A stretch of DNA of 64,000 nucleotides from Sciurus carolinensis. Lineage: Eukaryota > Chordata > Mammalia > Rodentia > Sciuridae. Positions within the stretch are counted from its first letter, which is position 1; every line of letters begins with the position of its first letter. A program made the translations under genes and the position numbers. The DNA is taken from NCBI RefSeq assembly GCF_902686445.1, contig NC_062214.1, positions 54,161,177 through 54,225,176 of the forward strand. Direction: 5' to 3'. The notes under the pieces were generated by a model. The model searched no databases, had not been told where the DNA came from, and worked only from the letters and a program-made list of their open reading frames with translations. Positions 45,180-54,870 of the stretch are shown here, piece by piece.

Positions 45180-48100
45180 TTTTGTTGTATTCATCATGGT
45201 CATCATCATCATCATTATTTTGTGGTACTGGGAATGGAACCCAGAACCCTTCTACCAGTAAGTCACACCCCCAGCCCTTTTTATTTTATTTTGAGACAAG
45301 ATCTCCCTAAATTGCCCAGACAGACTTTGAACTCATGATCCTCCTGCTTTAACCTCCCAAGTCATTGGGATTATGGGTATTGGCCAACATGTCCAGCTGG
45401 AAAACCCATTATTTTTATATTAAGGTAAATAAACCATAGAAATATTGTGGAATAGTGAGGCTTCTGAGAGAAGAGTAGAGAGAGGAGATAGGAAGATTAG
45501 GTTTGGGCTATATATGAGTGCTCTCCTTTGGTGGGCACTGGGCTAATCCCTTTGTGTTATCTCTTGTAGTCCTGAGAATGACCCTCTGGTTTGTATTGAG
45601 AACTTCCCTTGTTTTGTGGAGGAGTAAACAGAGGCTTAGAGAGGTATAGTTATATGGCTGGTAAATGGCAGAACTAGGGATTGAATCTGCCTGTCATGTT
45701 AAATGCCTGTATACGCAAATATTTTTTCCTCTGTAAGGAAATTCAGTTGTATCAGCAGTATTCATTGAAGTCTTCTGTCCCCGTTGAGTTGCTATGGCAC
45801 TTTGGTAAAAAAATCAGTTGACCATATATGTGAGGGTCTATTTTTGGACTCTCTTCCATTCCATTGGTGTATAGATCTCTCTTTTTGATAATAGCACACT
45901 ATCTGGATTGCTTATGTAACTTTATAGTAAGTCTTGAAATCAGTTTGTCCTCTAATTTAGCTCTTTTTAAAAATTGCTTTGGTTATTTTAGCTAGGTCAT
46001 TTGGACATCTGTAATTTTACAGTGATCTTGTCGATTTCTATAGAAAGATCTGCTTTTTGTTGTTGTTTGATCTTTGTGCTGGATTTTGAACTCAGGGCCT
46101 CAAGCATGCTAAGCATGTGCTCTACCACTGGGCTGCACCCCCAGCCCCCTTGCTGGGATTTTGACTGGAATTGTATAGACTCTTGTGAGACTTTTCTAAA
46201 AAGGAATTCAGAAGGCGTCTGTCTCGTTTTATATAGTATTTAAAGAAATTTGGCTGAAGTGTGTGACCATAGGCCAAAGGTTCCTAATTCAAATTACAAG
46301 ATGAAGTTGGTAAGGAAAATGAGTGCAGGGGCCAGGAATGAGATAAATGGTAGATGATCTTGGGCCATAGTGAAGGAATAATAGAGTATACCTTGGACTT
46401 GGGCCAATCGGAGAACCCAAGCCCTGTCTGAGTGGCCTGATACTTCGGGGCTCTATTCAGTGTTGCCATGCAAGCATATAGGTTCAGTGTTGTTTGATCT
46501 TTCAGTCAAGAGAAGTTGGAAGTCTAGATTTTTATGCAGTTTCCTACTTTTTAAAATTAAAATTTAAACATTGAGTGGGTCAGCATTTTGTGGCTCAAGT
46601 AGGACTCTGTCTAGGCTGTCAGTCTGTGACCTCTGTCATAGGTTAATCAATTTTTAGTCTTTATTTTCTATCATCTGTAAATATGAAGGTGTTAAAGACA
46701 GACTGAAGCCAAGGTGTGGTGCCGCATGCCTGTAATCCCAGTGGCTCGGAAGGATCGCAAGTTCAAAACCAGCCTCAGCAAAAGCAAGGTGCTAAGCAAC
46801 TCAGTGAGACCCTGACTCTAAATAAAATACAAAATAGGGCTGGGGATGTGGCTCAGTGGTTGAGTGCTCCTGAGTTCAATCCCCAGTACTGCCCCCCCCC
46901 CCCAAAAAAAAAAAAAGACAGACTCACGTTTCTTTCTAGCTCAATGATTCTGAATTTCAAAAGAGGAAAATAAAAATATAACTCAAAGTTTTTAGAGGTA
47001 GCTGAGAATGTCTACATAAATAATAATGATTTGAGATGTTGTCCAGAGCTTTACATTTTATACATCACTACATCACTATCTTGTGTCATGTTTTTTTTTT
47101 TTTTTTTTTTTGAACCAGAGATTGAACCCAGGTACACTTAACCTCTGAGCCACATCCCCAGCCCTTTTAAAAAGTTTTATGAGACAGGATCTTGCTAAGT
47201 TGCTTAGGGCCTTGCTAAGTTGCTGGGGCTGGTCTCGAACTTGTGATCCTCCTGAGCTGCTGGGATTATAGGTGTGTACCACTGTGCCTGGCTATGTCTT
47301 TTCTCTCTTAATTCTTACATCATCTTTATGAAGGAGGCACCAGAATAATTTGGGCAACCACATGAGAGCTCTAGGTTACAAAGTCAGGTCTTCATATTCC
47401 AAATCCAGTGTTCTTTTTACTACAAGACAACAGTGTTTGAAGGTTCTGGAAATAGGTCCCTTGAGAGGGAGAGCAGGTATGGGGCACTGGTGAGAGGGCC
47501 TTGAGTTCAGTTGAAGGCAGTTCCCTGACTAGAGTTAGAATTTAGCTTGGTTAAAGTACTGAGGCTTTTGGGTAAGGGTTGAAGCCTTTGTGAGAACTTT
47601 CTGGAGGTAGGAACTTTGGCACATGATCATTTTAGTAAGCCAATACCTGGTGTACTACTTATTGACATTCCATTAAGTTTTTATACAAGTGAATAAATGG
47701 ATTGATTGATCCTTTGAAGAAGGAATCAAAGGCTTTAGATCAAGGTGTTCAAGAGTTTTATCTGGAGAATTTCAAGAATGAAGTCAAATGCTTCTGGTAA
47801 ATGCTTTTAGAATGTTCAGATTGAAGGCTGAGAGACTTATAACTCAGCTCACAGGGGGAAGAGCTTGTCATGTCCTCCTTCTCATATTTGACTCTGAGAT
47901 CTGGGTTTTGATTAATATATTATAACCATATCCCTCTGGAGTATGTTGGAGAAATCAGATTCTGTAGGTATAAGGAAGTTAAAGACACCAAAGGGTTTTA
48001 TATGCCTTTAAGATTTCCAAGCAGATACATATTGAAATATGGAATAATAAAATGTCTAGGATTTCATTTCATCTTTTCTTTCTTTTTTTTTTTTTTTTGT

Positions 48101-50066
48101 GGGAGATTGTTAGGGATTGAACCCAGGGTCACTTTACCACTGAGCTACATTCCCAGCCATTTTAATTTATTTTTAATTTTGAGACAGCTAAGTTGCTGAG
48201 GCTGGCCTTGTACTTGCAATCCTCCTGCCTCAGCCTCCTGCATTGCTGGAATTATGGGTGTGCACCACCACACCTGGCTGCGTGGGATTTCTTTCAGTGG
48301 GTAGTGGAAGGGGTAAAGAAGAAATAAGATTGAACCTAACTTGGTAATCATTGAAGCTTTAAGATGGACAAGTGGGATTTCATTATATGCATCTCTATTT
48401 TGTATGTATTTGCAATTTTTTTTGTGATAAATATTTTAAAAAATTAGAGAGCTTCATAGGCTCAGCAGTGCATTTAGTTCACTGACCTTTTTGTGAGTCT
48501 GTAAGTAGTGTGGTTGCTGAGGGAGAAATGGGACAAAGGAAAAGAGTGTGGCAGAAATAGGAATGTGGGCTTTGAGTGAGGTAGCTGTGACTTGACCTTG
48601 GGTAAGTCACTGAAATTCTTTGAGTCTGGGACCCCAGGTCAGTAAAAAACAGAGTAATGTGCTCTCCCTGGCATGGTTGTAGGGAAGGTTAGGGATGAAG
48701 TGGAAAATCATCTGAGGACAGCACCCCATCTATCTGAGGAGCTCAGGTCTGGTAGTTTTTATTATTTTTAACAAACAGTAATGAAAGAGTTAAAAATCTG
48801 ACTCAGGCTCTCATCTATGACCCCTTTCTTCCCATATGAATTATAAGTACCAAGGTTTATGTAACCACAGAGCTAATTTATTATTTTAGAAACAGAACTC
48901 ACCAAGACAGACTGGACAACTTTGGAGCTTTTAAGAACTGTAACTAGTTTACTGCCTTTTGAAAAGTGATATAAGAAAGGACTTACAGAAGAAAGGCTTA
49001 TTAAATCAGTGGGGTACTGTTTTATACCTGTCGACTTGGCCTCCTTCAAAAAATCCATATTCAGGGTAGATTTCATAAAAATAAAGGGAGATTTGTAGAG
49101 GAAAGGGACCAAGTGGAGGGAGGCAAGGTGGGGAGGGGAGAGTACTGTGGGGTGATATTGGCCAAATTATATTGTTATATTGTGAGCACAAATGAATATG
49201 TAACAATAAATCTCATGATTATGTACAACTGTAATGCACCAATAAAATGTGAAAAAAAAGTAAAAAAACCCATATCCAGAGATTTAGCAATCGCTCTTTG
49301 AAATGTGTTCTAAGACAGTGATTCAGAAGAAGAAATATATGGCTACTAAAAATGATTATGTAGCCAGGCATATATAGGGGCATACCTATAATCCTAGTGA
49401 CTCTTGGGATACTGAGGTGGGAGGAACAGCCTCAGCAGTTTAGCAAGACCCTGTCTCAAAAAAAAAAAAAAAAAAAAAAAAAAGCTGAGGATTAGTTCAG
49501 TGGTACTGTCAAAAAAGGGAAAAAAAGATTATGTGATAGTATAGAAAAGACTTATAATGTAAGCACATAAGATTGTAATTGTGATCCCAAATATGCAGTT
49601 ATTACAGATGAATGTCAATGGAGACTGGGAAAGAACATAGAATAAGGGTTGTAATAGTGGCTTAGTTTTTAAGAAATTCTTTGTTGTTGTTAAAGATTGT
49701 GCCTGAAAGCCTGCACATACACACTTAAAGACCTTGCAAGAGTACCTTACTGTCATGGCATGTGGGACATTTGGATCATGGGTAGGTTCTTTCCAAAAAT
49801 GGAGAAGTAATCAAAAACCAGAAAGCACCGGAAACCTGAAGGTTATGTTAATTTAAGTAGTGAAGAAATTGAAACCAAGACTCATTCTTAGACCTTTCCA
49901 CTACAGAATACCACATTTTGATACCTGCTGTCATCTCTGAACAGTCTTGAAACCGTTCTGTTTCCAGGTTCAATTTCAGAAGCTTCAACAACTGCGCCTT
50001 ACACAGTATCATGGAGGATCCTTACCAAATGTGAGCCAACTGCGGAACAGTGCTTCGGAGTTTCAG
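40101..50066 (+). CDS. CRTC3: CRTC3, first two coding exons (residues 1-77; 3' part outside window)
   Basis: Exons 40101-40232 and 49968-50066 join in phase 0 across a 9.7-kb GT-AG intron into 77 codons. CRTC3 is a coactivator that binds the CREB bZIP domain. SIK kinases hold it in the cytoplasm with 14-3-3, and cAMP signalling releases it to the nucleus. The part present is the N-terminal CREB-binding region. Its serine in HGGSLPNV counts to Ser62, a reported SIK-type site. The start [15 protein letters not shown] matches CRTC3 rather than CRTC1 or CRTC2 from memory. No later exon was found up to 64000. Confidence 0.95.
40733..41857 (+). other. CRTC3: CRTC3 intron 1, repeat-free start
   Basis: More than 1 kb downstream of the CpG island without a recognisable repeat, unusual here. 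It might carry regulatory sites; none are identified. Confidence 0.5.
41858..42064 (-). mobile_element. B1-ID dimer SINE
   Basis: 'gcagtactggggattgaacc' to 'catgagcctggctcagactc'. Confidence 0.88.
42074..42268 (-). mobile_element. B1-ID dimer SINE
   Basis: Abuts the previous one. Flanks ctcagactctt / atcagactctt at 42063-42073 and 42270-42280 show that it inserted at the edge of the older dimer. Confidence 0.9.
42269..43336 (+). other. CRTC3: CRTC3 intron 1, repeat-poor
   Basis: AT-rich sequence with no SINE or LINE that I can see. Confidence 0.5.
43337..43374 (+). repeat. (GT)19 microsatellite
   Basis: Uninterrupted GT repeat, 38 bp. Confidence 0.97.
43375..44371 (+). other. CRTC3: CRTC3 intron 1, old-repeat-like
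   Basis: Phrases such as 'caacaaatactgagtctcta' and 'gatttgcattttccaaagat' resemble a very old dispersed repeat. I cannot name it. Confidence 0.35.
44372..44411 (+). repeat. (TG)n microsatellite
   Basis: Uninterrupted TG repeat of about 40 bp. Confidence 0.97.
44412..45148 (+). other. CRTC3: CRTC3 intron 1, nothing recognised
   Basis: A purine-rich patch at 44760-44850; no repeat or exon seen. Confidence 0.45.
45149..45178 (+). repeat. (ATT)n microsatellite
   Basis: About ten ATT units, followed by (ATC)n at 45196-45215. Confidence 0.9.
45220..45398 (-). mobile_element. B1-ID dimer SINE
   Basis: Reverse dimer directly after the trinucleotide repeats. Confidence 0.86.
45515..45715 (-). mobile_element. 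MIR SINE
   Basis: 'gtggaggagtaaacagagg', 'cttagagaggtatagttata' and 'tggcagaactagggattgaa' match reversed MIR. Confidence 0.7.
45765..46180 (-). mobile_element. Ancient L1 fragment, split by an ID
   Basis: 'ggactctcttccattccatt' and 'ttgctttggttattttagct' are typical old L1 ORF2 text. An ID occupies 46062-46150. Confidence 0.8.
46062..46150 (-). mobile_element. ID SINE in old L1
   Basis: 'tgaactcagggcctcaagc' to 'gctgcacccccagcccc'. Confidence 0.86.
46706..46912 (+). mobile_element. B1-ID dimer SINE
   Basis: Flanked by aaagacagact on both sides; ends in C14/A13 runs. Confidence 0.91.
47091..47292 (-). mobile_element. B1-ID dimer SINE
   Basis: T22 leader and reverse dimer. Confidence 0.9.
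47293..47425 (-). mobile_element. MIR fragment
   Basis: 'cttacatcatctttatgaag' and 'aaatccagtgttctttttac' fit reversed MIR, diverged. Confidence 0.45.
47426..48081 (+). other. CRTC3: CRTC3 intron 1, nothing recognised
   Basis: No repeat family identified. Confidence 0.45.
48082..48283 (-). mobile_element. B1-ID dimer SINE
   Basis: Similar flanks ggatttcatttc / ggatttctttc. Confidence 0.88.
48545..48740 (+). mobile_element. MIR SINE
   Basis: 'gacttgaccttgggtaagtc' is the MIR core phrase. Confidence 0.6.
49063..49261 (+). mobile_element. L1 3'-tail fragment
   Basis: 'gaaagggaccaagtggaggg', purine-rich tract, 'gattatgtacaactgtaatg', then 'caccaataaaatgtg' and an A tail. Diverged flanks aaatccatattcagg / aacccatatccagag. 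Confidence 0.65.
49362..49520 (+). mobile_element. B1-ID SINE, ID half decayed
   Basis: B1 half, A26 run, then 'gaggattagttcagtggtac'. Confidence 0.8.
49968..50066 (+). CDS. CRTC3: CRTC3 coding exon 2, residues 45-77, with Ser62
   Basis: Acceptor TCTGTTTCCAG and donor GTACCT. Reads [15 protein letters not shown], then [18 protein letters not shown]. The serine after GG is residue 62. Phase 0 on both sides. Confidence 0.97.
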
Positions 50067-50283
50067 GTACCTCCAGATATGTACTTTCTTGACGCTGAAT
50101 GGATTGTAAAAAGATAGGCAAAGATTATCTCTAAAAAGATTAGATTTTGAAGGATAAACTGGGCCTATGCACAGTTCAGTCTTATTCTGGGAATTTTATC
50201 AATATTCTCTTTTGTAGTTTCTATAGTACAAGTAATGTTATTTTACAAATGACCAAAGACAGCACTGTCCAGTAGATGTATAA

Positions 50284-50350
50284 TGTGAAGAGTGCTTGCA
50301 TAGCATGCACTAGATCCTGGGTTTCATCCCCAGCACTGCCAAAAAATAAA
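50284..50350 (+). mobile_element. ID SINE, 5'-truncated
   Basis: 'gagtgcttgcatagcatgca' to 'tcatccccagcactgcc' and an A tail. Confidence 0.78.
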
Positions 50351-50798
50351 AGATAATATTAACCACAAATGTAATTTGGAATTTTCTAATAGCCACACTA
50401 AAGAAAAATAAACTATAGAATTAATTTTAATATCATTTAAATAATTTGAATAATCACTTAAGCCATCCAAGATATGCTCATTTCAACATGTAATCAACAT
50501 AAAAATATGAGATGTTTCACAAACTTTTTTTTTTGTACTAAGTCTTTGAAATGTGTTGTGTATTTTAAGCTTAAAGCACTTCTCAGTCTGGATTAGCCAT
50601 ATTTCCCTATCTTCATGTGACTAATAGCTACCTTGTTGGATGGCATAGGTCTAAGGCATAGATAAATGGTCTGTATTGCCTCTAGCTTAGTGCAGCGTCA
50701 TCATGTGCTTTAATCATTTACTTCAAGAGCCTTCTGCAAAACAATGTGGAATAGATGTTTCAGTCATTGGTATCCTGGTACTGTTGTTAAGATTTGAA

Positions 50799-50892
50799 CC
50801 TCTTTTTTTTTTTTTTTGGGTACTGGGAATCAAACCCAGGGCCTTATGCTTACAAGGCAAGCACTCTACTGACTGAGCTATCTCCCCAGCCC
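50799..50892 (-). mobile_element. ID SINE
   Basis: Perfect 18-bp duplication ctgttgttaagatttgaa at 50781-50798 and 50893-50910: a recent insertion. Confidence 0.95.
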
Positions 50893-51244
50893 CTGTTGTT
50901 AAGATTTGAATTGGACCCACTCTGATATCTCAGTCTCTGAAAAAGTAGGAGCCTGTCATTCTAGTCACACAACTTAAGATTTGGTGTCAGCCTTTAAGGT
51001 GAAGCATAACTTGATTCCTTTGGATGCCTGTCCATTTTTAAAGCACAGTCTTTGTTGTAGAAACGGGGCTCACTTTTTCAGTGATAATCAGATATATTTT
51101 GGAGCATTTGGATTTCAGAATTTTGAGTTAAAATGTTCAGCTGGCTAGATCTATGCTTATATTCTAAATTCTGAAAAGTTCTGAAATCTTGGACACTTTC
51201 GGTTTTAAGCATTTTGTATAAAGAATACTTAACCTGTACTGTTT

Positions 51245-51565
51245 TTTTACTTTGAAACAATTATAAACTTACAGAAAAATTGGGAGTACAGTTTTAATAA
51301 CATTTTCCCTTTGAGAATAAGTTGTTGACCTGATGCCCTATCACTCCAAAATATTTCAGTTGTATCCTACAAGCAAGGATATTGTACTGTATAACTAAAT
51401 ATAGCCAAAAAATTAACAGCAATACATTATTACCTTTTGATTCTCAGACCTCATTCAGATTTTACCAAATCGCCTCTTACTGTCCTGTATAATTGGGTCT
51501 AATAAGACCCAGTTCAGAATCACATATATTTAGTTATTATTGTCTACAGTCTTCTTCGATTGAAT
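51245..51565. mobile_element. Old LINE-type repeat fragment
   Basis: 'attataaacttacagaaaaa' and 'aacattttccctttgag' resemble the dispersed old repeat also suspected at 26.4 kb. Confidence 0.4.
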
Positions 51566-51579
51566 AGTTTTTGAGTCTT

Positions 51580-51695
51580 TTATTTTTTAAATTTATTTTA
51601 TGTATTTATTTATTTTTTGCAGTACTAGGGATTGAACCCAGGGCCTTGTGCTTGCAAGGCAAGCACTCTATCAACTGAGCTATATCCCCAGCCCT
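51580..51695 (-). mobile_element. ID SINE
   Basis: 'gcagtactagggattgaacc' to 'gctatatccccagccc'. Confidence 0.88.
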
Positions 51696-51707
51696 ATTTT
51701 ATTTTAT

Positions 51708-51800
51708 TTGTTCTAATTAGTTGTACATGACTGTAGAATGCATTTATACATTATGATAGATCATACATAGAGTGTAAATGTCTCATTTTTCTGATTATAC
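51708..51800 (-). mobile_element. L1 3'-end stub
   Basis: 'gttctaattagttgtacatg' with 'tgtagaatgcatt' matches the 3' end of the L1 at 1.4 kb. Confidence 0.7.
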
Positions 51801-52339
51801 ATATTGCAGAATTATTTTTGACATTAAAAATTAATTTTGACCATTGTGATCTTGCCACTTTTGAAGATTGCTCACCAGTTATTTTGCAGAGTGTCCCTCA
51901 GTTGAGGTTTGTCTGTTGTGTCTTTGTGTTTAGATTCAGATTATGCCTCTTTGGCAGGAATAACACAGAAGTGCTGTTGTTACTGTATCCAATAGGCACC
52001 TGATTTTGAGTGGTTAACTGATGATGTGCCTTTTTGTCCCCTAAGGTGGATCTGTCACACTTCTCTACTCTAAAGTAATTCTCTTCCCCTTTGTGATAAG
52101 GTGGCACATCTTCGTGAAGTGATACCTTCTGCTGATATTCATTAAACTTTCAATTTACTTTTATTTATTTATCTTTCAGTATGGTTTTATGGTTTCCTAT
52201 TTTATTTAATGGATTTTAGTCTATAACTGTTATTTTCATCTCAGTGCTTACATAATCCCTCATTAAGCTGATAGTTCCTCTTCCAAACAGAAAAATTCTT
52301 GACATACTGATGAAATAAAGGAAGTCCCAGAAACCCAGA

Positions 52340-53138
52340 TTTTTTTTTTTTTAAAGTAAATCTCTTTGGGGTATAATTTACAATTTACTTTTTTTAGGTA
52401 TACAAATCTATGCCATATAACCACCACCATAATCAAGATACAGAACTGTTTGTCACCCAGAAAGTTTCCTTCTGTCCCTTGAGAATCAACTTCCACCCCC
52501 ACCTTTAGTCTCTGGAGACCACTGATCTGTAGTTTTGCCTTTTCCAGATTGTCCTATGACAATCAAAAGTGCATGAGTCCTTCTACGTGTGTCTGTGTGT
52601 CTCTGTTAGCAAATCTTCCTCTTTCTTCTTCTTATGAAGATACCTTCTCTTATGAATTTAGGGCTCATGCCAATGCAGTATGACCTCATTTTAACTTGAT
52701 TACATGTACAAAGGTTTGATTTCTCCCTCCCTTCTCCCTTCCTTCCTTCCTTTCTTTCTTCCAGTAGAAACCCCCTCTGCTTTATTTTAATTTTTTTAGG
52801 CAGGGTGTCCCTAAGTGACTTAAGGCTGGCCTTAAAATTTCAATCTTCTTGCTTTAACCTCCTGAGTCTCTGAGATTATAGGTGTGCTCAGTGCAAAGTT
52901 TCTCTTTTCAAATGAGATCACTTTCACAGGTTCTGGGGGTTAGGACTTAAACACATTTAAGTTCTCTAGAAACATAATTTGGTGTGGAACATAATTCAAC
53001 CCACTACATTGCTTTTGTCAGTTGTTCATTCCTTTTTTTACCGATTAGTGTGATATGGATGTGTATAATTTGTTTACCCATTCATCAATTGATGGGCATT
53101 TTGATTGTTTTCCACCTTTTATAATGAATAAAGACACT
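52340..53138 (-). mobile_element. Ancient L1 3' region, with insertions
   Basis: 'ccatataaccaccaccataa' and 'tcaagatacagaactgtttg' are old L1 3'UTR text, and 'cccattcatcaattgatggg' at 53080 is L1 ORF2 text. A reverse B1 lies at 52778-52895. Continuity across 52600-53020 is uncertain. Confidence 0.6.
52778..52895 (-). mobile_element. B1 monomer SINE
   Basis: 'gcagggtgtccctaagtga' to 'gagattataggtgtgctcag'. Confidence 0.75.
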
Positions 53139-53140
53139 AT

Positions 53141-53402
53141 AGCTGGGTGTGGTGGCACACACCTATAATTCCATTTACTTGGGAAGCTGAGGCAGGAGGA
53201 TAATGAGTTCGAGGTCAGCCTCAAAAATTTAGTGAGACCCTCAACAGCCTAGTGGGACCCTGTCTCAAAATAAATAATAAAAGGGGAGGCCAATCTCAGC
53301 AATTTAGAGAGACCCTGTCTCCAAAAAAAATTTTTTTAAAGGGACTGGGAATGTAGCCGTGGTAGAGTGCCCTTGGGTTTAATTCCCAGTACCATTAAAA
53401 CA
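53141..53402 (+). mobile_element. B1-ID dimer SINE with internal duplication
   Basis: The B1 end occurs twice ('agtgggaccctgtctc' and 'agagagaccctgtctc') before the ID half. Confidence 0.84.
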
Positions 53403-54600
53403 AAACATACAGACAACAAAAAAGCCAAATACATCCAACCCAAAATAAAGTGGTTATATTATTCATATTTCCACTAGCAAGGTGTGAGAGTTTCAGTGAC
53501 TCTGTATATTTTCCAGTACTTACAGTATCAGTTTTTTTTAAAAATTGTGGTTAAAAAACATGATATTTATTATCTTAATCATTTAAATTCAGTGGCGTTA
53601 AATGCATTCATATTGTTGTGCAAACACTCTCCAGAACTTTTGGATCTTTCAAAACTGAAACTCTGTACTCATTAAACAACAGTTGTGTTTCTCCCTTTCC
53701 CAGCCTCTGGCAACCACCATTCTACTTTCTTTCTCTGTGAATTTGACTACTCTAGGTTCCTCATGTAAGTGAATCATATACTATTTGTCTTTTTGTGACT
53801 GGTTTATTTTACTTAGTATACTGTCCTCAAATTTCATCCATGTTGTAGCATGTGACAGGATTTCCTTCCTTTTTAAGGCTGAATAATATTCCATTGTGTG
53901 TATCTAGCATATTTTGTTTAGACATTCACCCACTTGGATTTCTTCCACCTCTTGGCTGTGGTGATTAGTGCTGCTGTGAACATGGTGTACAAATACCTCT
54001 TCGAGAGTCTGCTTTCAATTCTTTTAGAGATATACCCAGAAGTAGGGTTGCTAGATCATGTGGTAGTACAATTTTTAATTGTCTCAGGAACTGCCTCCTT
54101 GTTTGCTATAGCAACTTCTTCCCTTTACAGTCTCTCTCATAGTACACAGGGTTCCATGTTCTCCACATCCTGGCCCATACTTGTTACTTTCTATGTTTTA
54201 TGTTTTGGTTCCTCCCACCCCAGTAATAGCCATCGTTAATAGGGGTGAGTTGGTGGTATTTCAGTTTTAAGTATTTTGGTTCTTCTAGTACATGTGTAGT
54301 GGTATCTCTTTCTGTCTTTAATTTTGCATTTTCCTAATAACTAATGATGGTGAGCATCTTTTTGTGTATCTTTTTTAATAAAATGTCTCTAAATCTTTTC
54401 TCCAGTTTTTATATTGAGCTGTTAATTTTCTTCTTATTGAGATGTGAGAGTTCTTTATATATTTTGGATACCAGTTCTTTATCAGATATGTGTTTTGCAA
54501 ATATTTTCCCCAGTATGTGGCTTATTTTTTCATTTCCTTAACAAAGTTTTGGAGAGCAGGATTTTTATATTTTGATGGAGTTCTATTTATCAATTTCATT

Positions 54601-54648
54601 TTTTTTTTCCTAAGGAGGAAAATTTATTTTGGCTTTCTTTTTTTTTTA
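54601..54648 (-). other. Candidate L1 3' transduction
   Basis: On the - strand the L1 end is followed by about A10, then 29 non-L1 bases (54609-54637) containing AATAAA, then A8-10 and the target duplication. L1-A-tag-A is the classic mark of a 3' transduction. Confidence 0.55.
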
Positions 54649-54834
54649 TTGTAAACAAATGGGATACATGTTGTTTCTCTGTTTGTACGTGGCGTAAAGG
54701 CATACCATTTGTGTAATCATAAATTTACATAGGGTAATGTTGTTTGATTCATTCTGTTATTTTTTCCCTTCCCCCCCACCCCTCCCACCCTTCTTTTCCC
54801 TCTATACAGTCCTTCCTTCCTCCATTCTTGCCCC

Positions 54835-54870
54835 TCCATAACCCTAACTCTAACCCTAACACTAACCCCT
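54835..54870 (-). repeat. Telomere-like degenerate TTAGGG repeat in L1 3'UTR
   Basis: On + it reads 'ccataaccctaactctaacc' then 'ctaacactaacccct', five to six CCCTAA-like units with two variants. It lies within the L1 tail. Confidence 0.85.

Noticed and set aside
54835..54870. Interstitial telomere or chromosome-fusion scar
   Set aside because: Too short and degenerate, and it lies wholly inside an L1 tail with that element's own boundaries.
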